Source: Mycolicibacillus parakoreensis (lineage in GTDB: Bacteria; Actinomycetota; Actinomycetes; Mycobacteriales; Mycobacteriaceae). Taken from it: a DNA stretch of 64,000 nt. Below are positions 20,773 to 28,447 of this stretch, piece after piece (position 1 is the stretch's first letter; every line of letters begins with the position of its first letter). Below the pieces are notes generated by a model. It ran no database searches. It was not told the DNA's origin and saw nothing but the letters and a program-made list of their open reading frames with translations. A program made the translations under genes and the position numbers. The DNA is taken from positions 3,658,001 through 3,722,000 of the forward strand of contig NZ_CP092365.1 in the NCBI RefSeq assembly GCF_022370835.2, in the 5' to 3' direction.

Positions 20773-20866
20773 CGGGTTCGGGAGGGTGGGGGCGTCTCAT
20801 TAATCTCGCGCGGCCGGCTTAAACCCCGGTGATGCCGACCCTTCGGAACAACCACTCCCGAACCCG
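20773..20866. repeat. 12-bp inverted repeat bracketing 70 bases
   Basis: CGGGTTCGGGAG (20773-20784) and its exact complement (20855-20866). With one bulged base the pairing extends three bases further inward. It could be the closing stem of a structured transcript or the termini of a miniature element; no flanking target duplication was recognised. Confidence 0.6.
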
Positions 20867-20920
20867 TCGTGCCGTCGAGGCTACGCCGATCTGCCCGCCG
20901 TGACCACCCCCGACAAATGA

Positions 20921-20961
20921 GTGGACCGCCACCCGATCCCCTCCGTCCGGTGGCGGCCCAC
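20921..20961. repeat. near-perfect 13-base hairpin arms
   Basis: GTGGACCGCCACC (20921-20933) pairs with 20949-20961 with one mismatch and a 15-base loop. It is the last of four strong hairpins in this gap. Confidence 0.6.
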
Positions 20962-21081
20962 TCCACGCCGATTAGCGTTGACGCTCCGTGCTGCCACCGG
21001 GTCGGGGGTAGGTGAACAACACGGAGCATCCGGTGTATCGGTATACCCGCCGGGCGCGTTACATAACCGTGACGGCGCCGG

Positions 21082-22428
21082 TCAGGCCTCCAAGATGGCG
21101 GCCACACCCTGCCCGCCGGCGGCGCAGATCGAGATCAGCGCGCGGATCGGGGTGTTCTTGGCGCTCCCCTTCTGGCCCGCACGGCTCGCCTTGGCCTCGG
21201 CGAGCTGCTTGGCGGTCTGCGCCAGGATGCGCCCACCGGTGGCGGCGAACGGGTGCCCGGCGGCCAGCGACGAGCCGTTGACGTTGAGTTTGGAGCGGTC
21301 GATGGCCCCCAACGCCGCGTCCAGGCCGAGCCGCTCGGTGCAGTACTGCTCGGACTCCCAGGCCTGCAGGTGGCAGAGCACCGTGGCGGCGAACGCCTCG
21401 TGGATCTCGTAGAAGTCGAAGTCCTGCAGCGCCAGGCCGTTGCGGGCCAACAGCCGCGGCACCGCGTAGGTGGGGGCCATCAGCAGCCCGTCGGCGCCGT
21501 TGACGTAGTCCACCGCGGCGGTCTCGGCGTCGACGAAGTACGCCAGCGGGGTCAGCTTGTGGGCCGTGGCCCACTGCTCGCTGGCCAGCAGCGCCACCGA
21601 CGCGCCGTCGGTGAGCGGGGTGGAGTTGCCGGCGGTCATGGTGGCGTCGCCGGACTTCACCCCGAACACCGGGCGCAGCTTGGCCAGCTTCTCCGCGCTG
21701 GAGTCGGCGCGCAGGTTGTTGTCGCGGTAGAGCCCGAGGAACGGGGTGACCAGGTCGTCGAAGAAGCCGCGGTCGTAGGCGGCGGCCATGTTGCGGTGGC
21801 TGGCGGCGGCCAGTTCATCCTGGTCGACACGGGTGATCCCCATCTGCTTGGTGGTGATCGCCTGGTGCTCGCCCATCGACAGCCCGGTGCGCACCTCCTG
21901 GTTGGCCGGGATCTCCACGCCCAGGGTGGTGGGCAGCTTGGCCACCAGCTTGAGCCGCTCCAGGTTGGATTTGGCCCGGCGCAGCGCCAGCAGGGTGCGG
22001 CGCAACTCGTTGCCGACCTCCAGCGGCGCGTCGGAGGTGGTGTCCACCCCACCGGCGGCGGCCACCTCGTAGCGCCCGGCGGCGATCCCGTCGGCGGCGC
22101 TGATCGCGGCCTGCAACCCGGTCCCGCAGGCCTGCTGGATGTCGAACGCCGGGGTGGCCGAGGACAGCGACGAGCCCAGCACCGACTCCCGCATCAAATT
22201 GAAGTCGCGGCTGTGTTTGAGCACCGCCCCGCCGACGACCGCGTCGAGCCGTTCGCCGGCCAGGTCGAACCGGTCGGCCAGACCGTCGAGCACGGCGGTG
22301 AACATGTCCTGGTTGGACGCTTCGGCGTAGGCGCCGTCGGAGCGCGCGAACGGGATGCGGGTGCCGCCCAGGACGGCGACGCGCCGACGTGCGGGCGGGA
22401 CGGTTTCAGATGCGGTTGCAGAAGCCAC
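21082..22428 (-). CDS. fadA2: acetyl-CoA acyltransferase (thiolase) FadA2
   Basis: 448 residues (Rv0243 is 440). Thiolase landmarks: the nucleophilic cysteine in QQACGTGLQAA (Cys101), the histidine in YEIHEAFAA and the second cysteine in SICAAGGQG near the C-terminus, with NVNGSSLAAGHPFAATGGR between. The enzyme cleaves 3-ketoacyl-CoA to acetyl-CoA and a shortened acyl-CoA, or the reverse. It is FadI-like in length. The start is GTG 22428. It is divergent from fabG4-htdX, sharing a 162-bp control region with a strong palindrome, and convergent toward fadE5, as in Mtb. Confidence 0.95.
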   Translation of the reverse strand: MASATASETVPPARRRVAVLGGTRIPFARSDGAYAEASNQDMFTAVLDGLADRFDLAGERLDAVVGGAVLKHSRDFNLMRESVLGSSLSSATPAFDIQQACGTGLQAAISAADGIAAGRYEVAAAGGVDTTSDAPLEVGNELRRTLLALRRAKSNLERLKLVAKLPTTLGVEIPANQEVRTGLSMGEHQAITTKQMGITRVDQDELAAASHRNMAAAYDRGFFDDLVTPFLGLYRDNNLRADSSAEKLAKLRPVFGVKSGDATMTAGNSTPLTDGASVALLASEQWATAHKLTPLAYFVDAETAAVDYVNGADGLLMAPTYAVPRLLARNGLALQDFDFYEIHEAFAATVLCHLQAWESEQYCTERLGLDAALGAIDRSKLNVNGSSLAAGHPFAATGGRILAQTAKQLAEAKASRAGQKGSAKNTPIRALISICAAGGQGVAAILEA

Positions 22429-22509
22429 GGTGTCTCCGATGGTCGCTGGGAAGGGGCAGGGTCGTCCGGTTGTGCGGTGACCGACCGTCAGGCCATACTA
22501 CCCACTGTC

Positions 22510-22525
22510 CTTACTCTGGAGTAAG
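22510..22525. promoter_or_regulatory. operator palindrome CTTACTC-TG-GAGTAAG
   Basis: Perfect seven-base arms around a two-base centre, placed 82 bases upstream of fadA2 and 66 bases upstream of fabG4. The position suits a repressor that controls both divergent units. The adjacent TetR-family gene (26309-26920) is a candidate regulator by proximity only. Confidence 0.5.
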
Positions 22526-22562
22526 TTCGTCGTCGATACCGGGTAAGTTCGTAGTCGACACC
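22521..22562 (+). repeat. 20-bp direct repeat, 22-bp period, upstream of fabG4
   Basis: GTAAGTTCGT-N-GTCGA-N-ACC occurs at 22521-22540 and 22543-22562 with 18 of 20 bases identical. The first copy shares its GTAAG with the right arm of the palindrome at 22510. A two-turn period places the copies on the same DNA face. Confidence 0.6.
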
Positions 22563-22590
22563 CGGTTCGCCCGCAACGGAAGGCAGTCCA

Positions 22591-23955
22591 GTGGCGCCCA
22601 AACTCCCCTCCGATCTGTTGTCGCAGATCGTCAACTCCGGTCCCGGCTCGTTTGTGGCCAAACAACTCGGCGTACCGCAGCCCGAGACGCTGCGCCGGTA
22701 CCGCCCGGGGGATCGCCCGCTGGCCGGCTCCCTGCTGATCGGCGGCTCCGGTCGCGTCGTCGAGCCGCTGCGCACCGCGCTGGCCGACGATTACGACCTG
22801 GTCGCGGCCAACCTCGGCGGCCGGTGGGCCGATTCGTTCGGCGGGCTGGTCTTCGACGCCACCGGCATCACCACCCCGGCCGAGCTCAAGGGTCTGCCCG
22901 AGTTCTTCACCCCGCTGCTGCGCAACCTCGGCGCCAGCGGGCGGGTGGTGGTCGTGGGCACCACCCCCGCCGAGGTCGGCGACGTCGACGAGCACATCGC
23001 CCAGCGCGCCCTGGAGGGGTTCACCCGGTCGCTGGGCAAGGAGCTACGCCGCGGCGCGACGGTGTCGCTGGTGTATCTGTCCCCGAAGGCCCCCGCCGGC
23101 ATCAGCGGCGCGGAGTCCACCCTGCGGTTCATCCTGTCGGCCAAATCGGCCTACGTCGACGGTCAGGTGTTCTACGTCGGCGCCGGGCAGGCCAGCGCCC
23201 CCGCCGATTGGGACCGGCCCTTGGACGGCAAGGTCGCGATCGTCACCGGCGCCGCCCGCGGCATCGGCGCGGTGATCGCCGAGGTGTTCGCCCGGGACGG
23301 CGCCGCCGTGGTCGCCGTCGACGTGGAACCGGCCGCCGAGGCGCTGAACCGCACCGCGGCGAAGGTGGGCGGCACGGCGCTGACCCTCGACGTCACCGCC
23401 GACGACGCGGTGGAGACGATCACCGCGCACCTGCGCGAGCACCACGGCGGCAAGGCCGACATCCTGGTCAACAACGCCGGGATCACCCGCGACAAACTGT
23501 TGGCCAACATGGACGACGCCCGGTGGGACGCCGTCGTCGCGGTGAACCTGCTGGCCCCGCAGCGGCTCACCGAGGGCCTGGTCGACGCCGGGGTGCTCGG
23601 CGACGGCGCCCGGGTGATCGGGCTGTCGTCGATGGCCGGGATCGCCGGCAACCGCGGCCAGACCAACTACGCGGCGACCAAGGCGGGGATGATCGGGCTG
23701 ACCGAGGCGCTGGCGCCGAAGCTGGCCGAGAAGAACATCACGATCAACGCCGTCGCCCCGGGCTTCATCGAGACCGAGATGACCGCGGCGATCCCGTTGG
23801 CCACCCGCGAGGTCGGACGTCGGCTCAACTCGCTGTTCCAGGGCGGCGAACCGGTCGACGTCGCCGAGCTGATCGCCTACTTCGCCAGCCCGGCCTCCAG
23901 CGCGGTCACCGGCAACACCGTGCGGGTCTGCGGCCAAGCGATGTTGGGGGCCTGA
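22591..23955 (+). CDS. fabG4: 3-oxoacyl-[ACP/CoA] reductase FabG4
   Basis: 454 residues, the same as Rv0242c. This is the high-molecular-weight FabG: an N-terminal flavodoxin-like domain (residues ~1-200) and a C-terminal ketoreductase domain with [11 protein letters not shown] (cofactor loop, ~residue 220), VNNAGITRD, the catalytic serine in IGLSSMAG and the tyrosine-lysine pair in NYAATKAG. It reduces 3-ketoacyl-CoA/ACP with NADH. The GTG start at 22591 is preceded by GGAAGG. The next gene, htdX, starts one base after the stop, so the two are coupled and together perform ketoreduction and dehydration/hydration. Confidence 0.96.
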   Translation: MAPKLPSDLLSQIVNSGPGSFVAKQLGVPQPETLRRYRPGDRPLAGSLLIGGSGRVVEPLRTALADDYDLVAANLGGRWADSFGGLVFDATGITTPAELKGLPEFFTPLLRNLGASGRVVVVGTTPAEVGDVDEHIAQRALEGFTRSLGKELRRGATVSLVYLSPKAPAGISGAESTLRFILSAKSAYVDGQVFYVGAGQASAPADWDRPLDGKVAIVTGAARGIGAVIAEVFARDGAAVVAVDVEPAAEALNRTAAKVGGTALTLDVTADDAVETITAHLREHHGGKADILVNNAGITRDKLLANMDDARWDAVVAVNLLAPQRLTEGLVDAGVLGDGARVIGLSSMAGIAGNRGQTNYAATKAGMIGLTEALAPKLAEKNITINAVAPGFIETEMTAAIPLATREVGRRLNSLFQGGEPVDVAELIAYFASPASSAVTGNTVRVCGQAMLGA

Positions 23956-23956
23956 G

Positions 23957-24805
23957 ATGACCGGGCAATCCAGCACGCTGACGAACATGGTGCGTGCGGC
24001 GGTCGGGGCGCTGCCGATCGTGTCGCGGCCCGACACCCTGCCGCAGCACACGCTGCGGGTGAAGGACCTGCGGTTGGACCCGGCCAACGTGGCCGCCTAC
24101 GCCCACGTCACCGGGCTGCGCTTCGGCGACACCGTGCCGCTGACCTATCCGTTCGCGCTGAGCTTTCCCACGGTCATGGCGCTGGTGACCGGGTTCGATT
24201 TCCCGTTCGCCGCGATGGGGGCGGTGCACACCGAGAACCACATCACCCGCTACCGGCCGATCGCGGTCACCGACACCGTCGACCTCGCGGTGCATGCGGC
24301 GAACCTGCGCGAGCACCGCAAGGGCCTGCTGGTCGACATCGTCACCGACGTGCACGTCGGCAACGACTTGGCCTGGCACCAGGTGACGACGTTTTTGCAC
24401 CAGCAGCGCACCAGCCTCTCCGACGAGCCGAAGCCCCCGCCGGTCAAGCAGCCCAAGCTGCCGCCGGCCAACGCGCTGCTGCGGATCAGCGCCCGCCAGA
24501 TCCGCCGCTACGCCGAGGTGGGCGGCGACCACAACCCGATCCACACCAGCAAACTGGGCGCGAAGCTGTTCGGGTTCCCCACCGTGATCGCCCACGGCAT
24601 GTACTCGGCGGCGGCGGTGCTGGCCAACGTCGAGGCGCGCCTCCCGGATGCGGTCAGCTACTCGGTGCGGTTCGGCAAGCCGATCCTGCTGCCGGCCACG
24701 GTGGGGCTCTACACCGAGCGCACCGCCGACGGGTGGGCGTTGTCGCTGCGCCACCTCACCAAGGGCTATCCGCACTTGACCGCCACCGTCGCCGCGGGGC
24801 TCTGA
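23957..24805 (+). CDS. htdX: (R)-specific 3-hydroxyacyl dehydratase/hydratase HtdX
   Basis: 282 residues (Rv0241c is 280). A double hot-dog MaoC-type protein: the C-terminal half contains EVGGDHNPIHTSKLGAKLFGFPTVIAHGMYSAA, the hydratase-2 motif with the catalytic Asp/His. The N-terminal half (VTGLRFGDTVPLTYPFALSFPTVMALVTG) is the second, degenerate hot dog. It interconverts trans-2-enoyl and (R)-3-hydroxyacyl thioesters, complementing FabG4, whose stop is one base upstream. GC-rich repeats follow its stop and may help terminate the operon. Confidence 0.94.
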   Translation: MTGQSSTLTNMVRAAVGALPIVSRPDTLPQHTLRVKDLRLDPANVAAYAHVTGLRFGDTVPLTYPFALSFPTVMALVTGFDFPFAAMGAVHTENHITRYRPIAVTDTVDLAVHAANLREHRKGLLVDIVTDVHVGNDLAWHQVTTFLHQQRTSLSDEPKPPPVKQPKLPPANALLRISARQIRRYAEVGGDHNPIHTSKLGAKLFGFPTVIAHGMYSAAAVLANVEARLPDAVSYSVRFGKPILLPATVGLYTERTADGWALSLRHLTKGYPHLTATVAAGL

Positions 24806-24808
24806 CCG

Positions 24809-24841
24809 GCCCTCGACGGGCCCTCGGCGGGCCCTCGGTCG
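24809..24841. repeat. three 11-bp imperfect tandem repeats (GCCCTCGxCGG)
   Basis: Copies at 24809, 24820 and 24831 differ by one or two bases. They start four bases after the htdX stop and form short GGCCC/GGGCC stems, possibly acting as a terminator. The remaining ~180 bases to the PPE gene contain an AGGTA-N9-TACCT inverted repeat (24852-24870) and no gene. Confidence 0.5.
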
Positions 24842-25025
24842 ACGAACGACCAGGTAAACAGGCGATACCTAGACGGCATCCAGGTTCTATGAAGGTTCAC
24901 CGACTATTCATGTCGGTATGGCTGAGCCACGGCTGTCCTCCCGCGTGCGCGCGGCCCGGTGGCGCCTGGCGGCGCGCCGCGGTCCGCGCGGGGACCGGTG
25001 CGGGTAGGGCACGGCGAGACCGATC

Positions 25026-26156
25026 ATGTTCCCCGACTTCGGCGCCCTCCCCCCCGAGATCAACGCGACCCGGCTCTACGCCGGTCCCGGCTCGGGGCCG
25101 ATGTTGGCGGCCTCGAGCGCCTGGCACGGGTTGGCCAACGAGTTGAGTTCGGCGGCGACGAAGTATCAGCTGGAGATCACCGGGTTGGCCAACACCTGGA
25201 AAGGGGTGGCCGGCCAGCGCATGGCCGCGGCCGCCGCTCCCCACATCCAGTGGCTGACCACCACCGCCGCCGAGGCCGAACAGGCCGGCGCCCAGGCCGC
25301 CGCGCAAGGCCTCGCCTACGAGACCGCCCGCGCCGCCACCACCCCACCGCCGGTGATCGCGGCCAACCGCAGCCTGCAGGCCTCCCTGCTCGCCACCAAC
25401 ATCCTCGGCCAGAACACCGCCGCGATCATGGCCACCGAGACCATCTACCTGGAGATGTGGGCGCAGTGCGCCGCGGCGATGTACAGCTACGCCGCCGCCA
25501 CCGCGCAGTCCAGCGCGCTGCCGCAGCACAGCCCGGCGCGGCAGAACACCAACCCGACCGGGGCCCTGAACCAGGCCGCGGCCATGGTCGACACCACCGG
25601 CGCCGCCGGCGCCACCGGCGGCAACTCGCTCACCTCGTTCATCCCGTCGGGCCTCACCGGGTCCGGGGGCGACCCGGCCGCGCTGGTCGGCGAGTCGCTG
25701 CGCGGGCCGTTCTTCGCGATGGGAACCATCGCCTCGGGGGTCGGGTTCCTGCAGCGGATGGGCGGCTCCGGCGCGCTCGGTTCCTCGGCGATCACCGGCG
25801 CCAACGGGATGATGTTCACCCCGGCGACCGTGGCCGCGACGACTCCCGGGCTGAGCGGCGCGCTGGGCAGCGCCCCCACCAGCTCCCCGATCACGGCCAG
25901 CCTGGCCGGCGCGACCCGCGTGGGCCGTCTGTCGGTGCCGGCGAGCTGGGCCGGTACCGCCCCCTCCGCCAACGCCACCATGGGGGCGCTGTCCGGCGGC
26001 GCGACCTCGGGGGCCAGCGGCGCGTCGTCGGGCGCGGGCACCGTCGGCGGGGTGCCGCTGTCGGGGGCCGGCGCGGCCGGACGCGGGATCGGCGACGGCG
26101 TGGTGCGCACCGGTCCGCGCGCGTTCGTCATGCCCCGCCCCATGTCCGCCGGATAG
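25026..26156 (+). CDS. PPE family protein, SVP-type
   Basis: 376 residues. The N-terminal ~175-residue PPE domain has FGALPPEIN (Pro9-Pro10-Glu11), [20 protein letters not shown] and the WxG turn NTWKG near residue 60. The C-terminal half is Gly/Ala/Ser-rich and carries [11 protein letters not shown] near residue 300, the GxxSVPxxW motif of the PPE-SVP class. Such proteins are exported by ESX type VII systems, normally as a heterodimer with a PE protein. There is no PE gene or esx gene beside it, so the partner must be encoded elsewhere. The locus is occupied by vapBC24 in Mtb, which points to an insertion. The start codon has no strong ribosome site. Confidence 0.93.
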   Translation: MFPDFGALPPEINATRLYAGPGSGPMLAASSAWHGLANELSSAATKYQLEITGLANTWKGVAGQRMAAAAAPHIQWLTTTAAEAEQAGAQAAAQGLAYETARAATTPPPVIAANRSLQASLLATNILGQNTAAIMATETIYLEMWAQCAAAMYSYAAATAQSSALPQHSPARQNTNPTGALNQAAAMVDTTGAAGATGGNSLTSFIPSGLTGSGGDPAALVGESLRGPFFAMGTIASGVGFLQRMGGSGALGSSAITGANGMMFTPATVAATTPGLSGALGSAPTSSPITASLAGATRVGRLSVPASWAGTAPSANATMGALSGGATSGASGASSGAGTVGGVPLSGAGAAGRGIGDGVVRTGPRAFVMPRPMSAG

Positions 26157-26196
26157 CCCAGCCGGTCCGCCCACCGGATAGCCCAGCCGGTTCGCC
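26149..26196. repeat. 25-bp-period tandem duplication over the PPE stop codon
   Basis: A 23-base unit beginning CCGGATAGCCCAG at 26149 recurs at 26174 with one mismatch. The TAG stop of the PPE gene is inside the first copy. It could be a slippage product or a footprint of insertion. Confidence 0.7.
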
Positions 26197-26251
26197 AGCC
26201 GCACGTTTGAGTGCGTTTTCGAGGGGCGAACGCACTCAAACGTGCGGCTGG
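26195..26251. terminator. 23-bp perfect inverted repeat between convergent PPE and TetR genes
   Basis: Arms at 26195-26217 and 26229-26251 are exact complements with an 11-base loop. Located 40 bases after the PPE stop and 58 bases before the TetR stop, it probably terminates both transcripts. The stem core (GTTTGAGTGCG) is unusually AT-rich for this genome. Confidence 0.65.
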
Positions 26252-26308
26252 GCGCAGCTGCGGGCGCGCGGCGCGGCGCGATGGGGGCGCGGGGGCGCGG
26301 CGGGCAGG

Positions 26309-26920
26309 TCAGGCCGGTGCGGCGTCACGCTCCGGCGGGGTGCCCTTCAGGCCGCGCCAGAACAGCTGGGTCAGCAGCGCCGACGCCTCCTTGACGTCGG
26401 CGTCGCCGGTGCTCACCCGGGTGGCCACCGCCTCGCCGGCGCCGACCAGCGCCACCGCCATCAGCTCGAAATCATCGTCGGGGTCGGGGTGACGGGTGCC
26501 GGACTGCACCAGCCGGGTCACCAGATCGATGATGCGTTCCCGGCCCTCGCGCACCGTGTGGGCGAACGTCTGGGAGCTGGTGGCCTGGGTGTAGAGCACG
26601 ATCCACGACGCCCGGTTGGCGTCGATGTAGTGCAGGAACGTGTCGATCGTGGTGGCCAGCAGGCCGTGGGCGCCCTGCTCGAGGTCGATGTCGGCGCGCA
26701 CCGCGTCGATGAACCGCTGCAGCTCGCGGTCCAGGCAGGCACCGAAGAGATCCTCCTTGGAGCCGTAGTAGAGGTAGAGCATCGGCTTGGAGATCTCGGC
26801 CTTCGCGGCGATGACGTCCATCGACGTCTCGTGGTAGCCGTTGATCGAGAACATCTCCACCGCGGCGTCGAGCATCTGCTGTTCGCGCACGGCGCGGGGC
26901 AGCCGTTTGGTTCCCGCCAT
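26309..26920 (-). CDS. TetR family transcriptional regulator (Rv0238)
   Basis: 203 residues. The N-terminal helix-turn-helix is clear: REQQMLDAAVEMFSINGYHETSMDVIAAKAEISKPMLYLYYGSKEDLF, nearly identical to Rv0238, as is YIDANRASWIVLYTQATSSQ-FAHTVREGRE in the ligand domain. I chose ATG 26920 (MAGTKRLPRAVREQQ), which matches the family start and has AAAGGG upstream, over a start 11 codons earlier. Targets are unknown. It neighbours lpqI (upstream) and the fadE5/fadA2/fabG4 lipid genes, whose palindromes are plausible operators, but this is inference from position. Confidence 0.92.
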   Translation of the reverse strand: MAGTKRLPRAVREQQMLDAAVEMFSINGYHETSMDVIAAKAEISKPMLYLYYGSKEDLFGACLDRELQRFIDAVRADIDLEQGAHGLLATTIDTFLHYIDANRASWIVLYTQATSSQTFAHTVREGRERIIDLVTRLVQSGTRHPDPDDDFELMAVALVGAGEAVATRVSTGDADVKEASALLTQLFWRGLKGTPPERDAAPA

Positions 26921-26969
26921 CGGCCACCCTTTCGTTGATCCGGCCCTGCTCAACCAGGGTAGGCCCCGG

Positions 26970-28145
26970 TCAGCCGGTGCAGGCCGGCCCCGGCCCCTTG
27001 GCCGCCACGACCCGACCGGCGGCGGCGTCGACCGCCTGCATCGACAGCGCCCCGGAGTCGACCGCCTGCTCGAGGTGGTCGAGCACCGCCGGCACCTCGT
27101 CGGTGGTGACCCACAGCGCCACGTCGACGCCGGCCTGCAGGGCGCGCAGCACCGCCTCGCCGACGCCGTAGCGGGAGTTGATCGCCGCCATCGACGACAG
27201 GTCGTCGGTGTAGACCACGCCGCCGAACCCCGGCCCGCCGTAGCCGCCGGTGCGCAGCAGGTTCACCGCGGCCGGGCTGAGGCTGGCCGGATCGTCGCCG
27301 GTCAACCCGGGCACCTGCATGTGCCCGAGCATCACCGCCGCGCCCGGCTGGGTGACCAGGCTCTGGTAGGGCACCAGGTCGTCGGCCTCGAGCTGCTCCA
27401 GCGGCGGGGTGCTCACCCCGCCGGTGTGCGAGTCCCCGGAGGCGTGGCCGTGGCCGGGGAAGTGTTTGAACACCGGGGTCACCCCGGCGTCGTGCAGCCC
27501 GCGCGCGTAGGCCCCGGCGAACTCGGCGACCGCCGCCGGGTCCGACCCGAACGACCGGTCCCCGATCACCGTGTCGGCGCCGGCGTCGCTGAGGTCGACG
27601 ACCGGGGCGAAGTCCACCGTGATCCCCAATTCGCGCATCTGGTGGCCGCGGTCCAGCGCGACGCCGTACACCTCCTCGGGGGTCTGGGTCTGGGCCAGCA
27701 CCCGCGCCGACGGCGACGAGCCGATCAGCGACGACAGCCGCGAGACCCGGCCGCCCTCCTCGTCGACGCTGACCGCCAGCGCCCACGGGCCGGCCGCGCC
27801 GGTGATGTCGTTCAGCGACCCGTCGGTGAGCATCGACAGGTCGGTCCAGCTGCCGACGAAGATGCCGCCCACGTGATGGTCGGTGACCGCCGCGCGGGCG
27901 TCGCCGGCGTCGCGCACCCCCACCATCAGCAGCTGCGCCAACTTCTCGCGGCGCGGCAGCTGGGTGACGTCACCGCAGACCGCGGCGGCCGCGGGGGTCT
28001 GCGGCGCGGCCGGGTCCGCCGGCGCCTCGGGGGTGCTCGGCTGCGCCGAGGCCGGGTGCTCCCCGGAGTGCGAGCACGCCAACAGCAAAGCGCAGAGCGC
28101 CGCGAGCGCGACCAGGACACGGGCGAGCCCGGATCGTAAAATCAT
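26970..28145 (-). CDS. lpqI: lipoprotein LpqI, glycoside hydrolase 3 (beta-N-acetylglucosaminidase)
   Basis: 391 residues. A signal peptide with lipobox LLAC (Cys24) directs lipidation, followed by a low-complexity Pro/Ala linker to residue ~55. The GH3 NagZ-type barrel contains FVGSWTDLS, VSVDEEGGRVSRL, the hallmark KHFPGHGHASGDSHTGG (His of the catalytic Asp-His dyad region) and VVYTDDLSSMAAI with the nucleophile aspartate. LpqI removes N-acetylglucosamine from muropeptide fragments during cell-wall recycling. It is transcribed away from the divergent DUF2613-aftD unit; the tetR gene follows 49 bases after its stop and may be co-transcribed, as in Mtb. Confidence 0.93.
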   Translation of the reverse strand: MILRSGLARVLVALAALCALLLACSHSGEHPASAQPSTPEAPADPAAPQTPAAAAVCGDVTQLPRREKLAQLLMVGVRDAGDARAAVTDHHVGGIFVGSWTDLSMLTDGSLNDITGAAGPWALAVSVDEEGGRVSRLSSLIGSSPSARVLAQTQTPEEVYGVALDRGHQMRELGITVDFAPVVDLSDAGADTVIGDRSFGSDPAAVAEFAGAYARGLHDAGVTPVFKHFPGHGHASGDSHTGGVSTPPLEQLEADDLVPYQSLVTQPGAAVMLGHMQVPGLTGDDPASLSPAAVNLLRTGGYGGPGFGGVVYTDDLSSMAAINSRYGVGEAVLRALQAGVDVALWVTTDEVPAVLDHLEQAVDSGALSMQAVDAAAGRVVAAKGPGPACTG

Positions 28146-28273
28146 CGCTCCATGGTGTCATGGTCGTCGCGGTGTCCGCGGGGACCCCGACACCTCCCTC
28201 GTTTCGCGCCCGGAGCGTGCTAGTTTGGCGACCGGGGTTCACCCCGCCCGGTCGACGTGTAGGAGCCTGATCA

Positions 28274-28447
28274 ATGCAGCGGTTTGTGGTGCCCGCCGCG
28301 GCCAGCGTGGTCGTCGGCCTGCTGCTCGGCGCGGCCGCGACCTTCGGGATCACCTTGATGGTGCAGCAGGACACCAAACCGCAGATCGCCGGCGGTGACC
28401 CGCAGTCGTCGGTGCTCAACCGGGTTGAGTACGGCGACCGCAGCTGA
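28274..28447 (+). CDS. 57-residue secreted/membrane peptide, DUF2613 (Rv0236A)
   Basis: A tiny gene: MQRFVVPAAASVVVGLLLGA followed by AATFGITLMVQQDTKP and a short tail ending SSVLNRVEYGDRS. It matches Rv0236A almost residue for residue. One hydrophobic helix (residues ~5-30) suggests a signal anchor with a ~25-residue extracytoplasmic tail. The ATG has GTAGGAGCC upstream, and a TAGTTT hexamer lies near 28222. It overlaps the start of aftD by up to 53 bases, a configuration that implies translational coupling and perhaps a role as an accessory peptide to AftD. Its function has not been assigned. Confidence 0.88.
   Translation: MQRFVVPAAASVVVGLLLGAAATFGITLMVQQDTKPQIAGGDPQSSVLNRVEYGDRS

Larger units (their letters stand above)
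20318..21081. other. 764-bp hairpin-rich gap between convergent fadE5 and fadA2
   Basis: No reading frame here has both plausible codon bias and homology. The region holds the fadE5 terminator, a 24-bp perfect inverted repeat, a 12-bp inverted repeat spanning 94 bases, another 13-base near-perfect hairpin, a GGGGCG-rich run (about 20614-20660), and a GGTATACC palindrome near 21050. Base composition is less G/C-biased in the second half. It could hold a structured RNA or the remains of a small mobile element. Confidence 0.6.

Noticed and set aside
20760..20870. tRNA-like T-arm string (GGGTTCGGG...) in the fadE5-fadA2 gap
   Set aside because: No acceptor stem, anticodon arm or D arm can be folded around it; it is part of a 12-bp inverted repeat instead.
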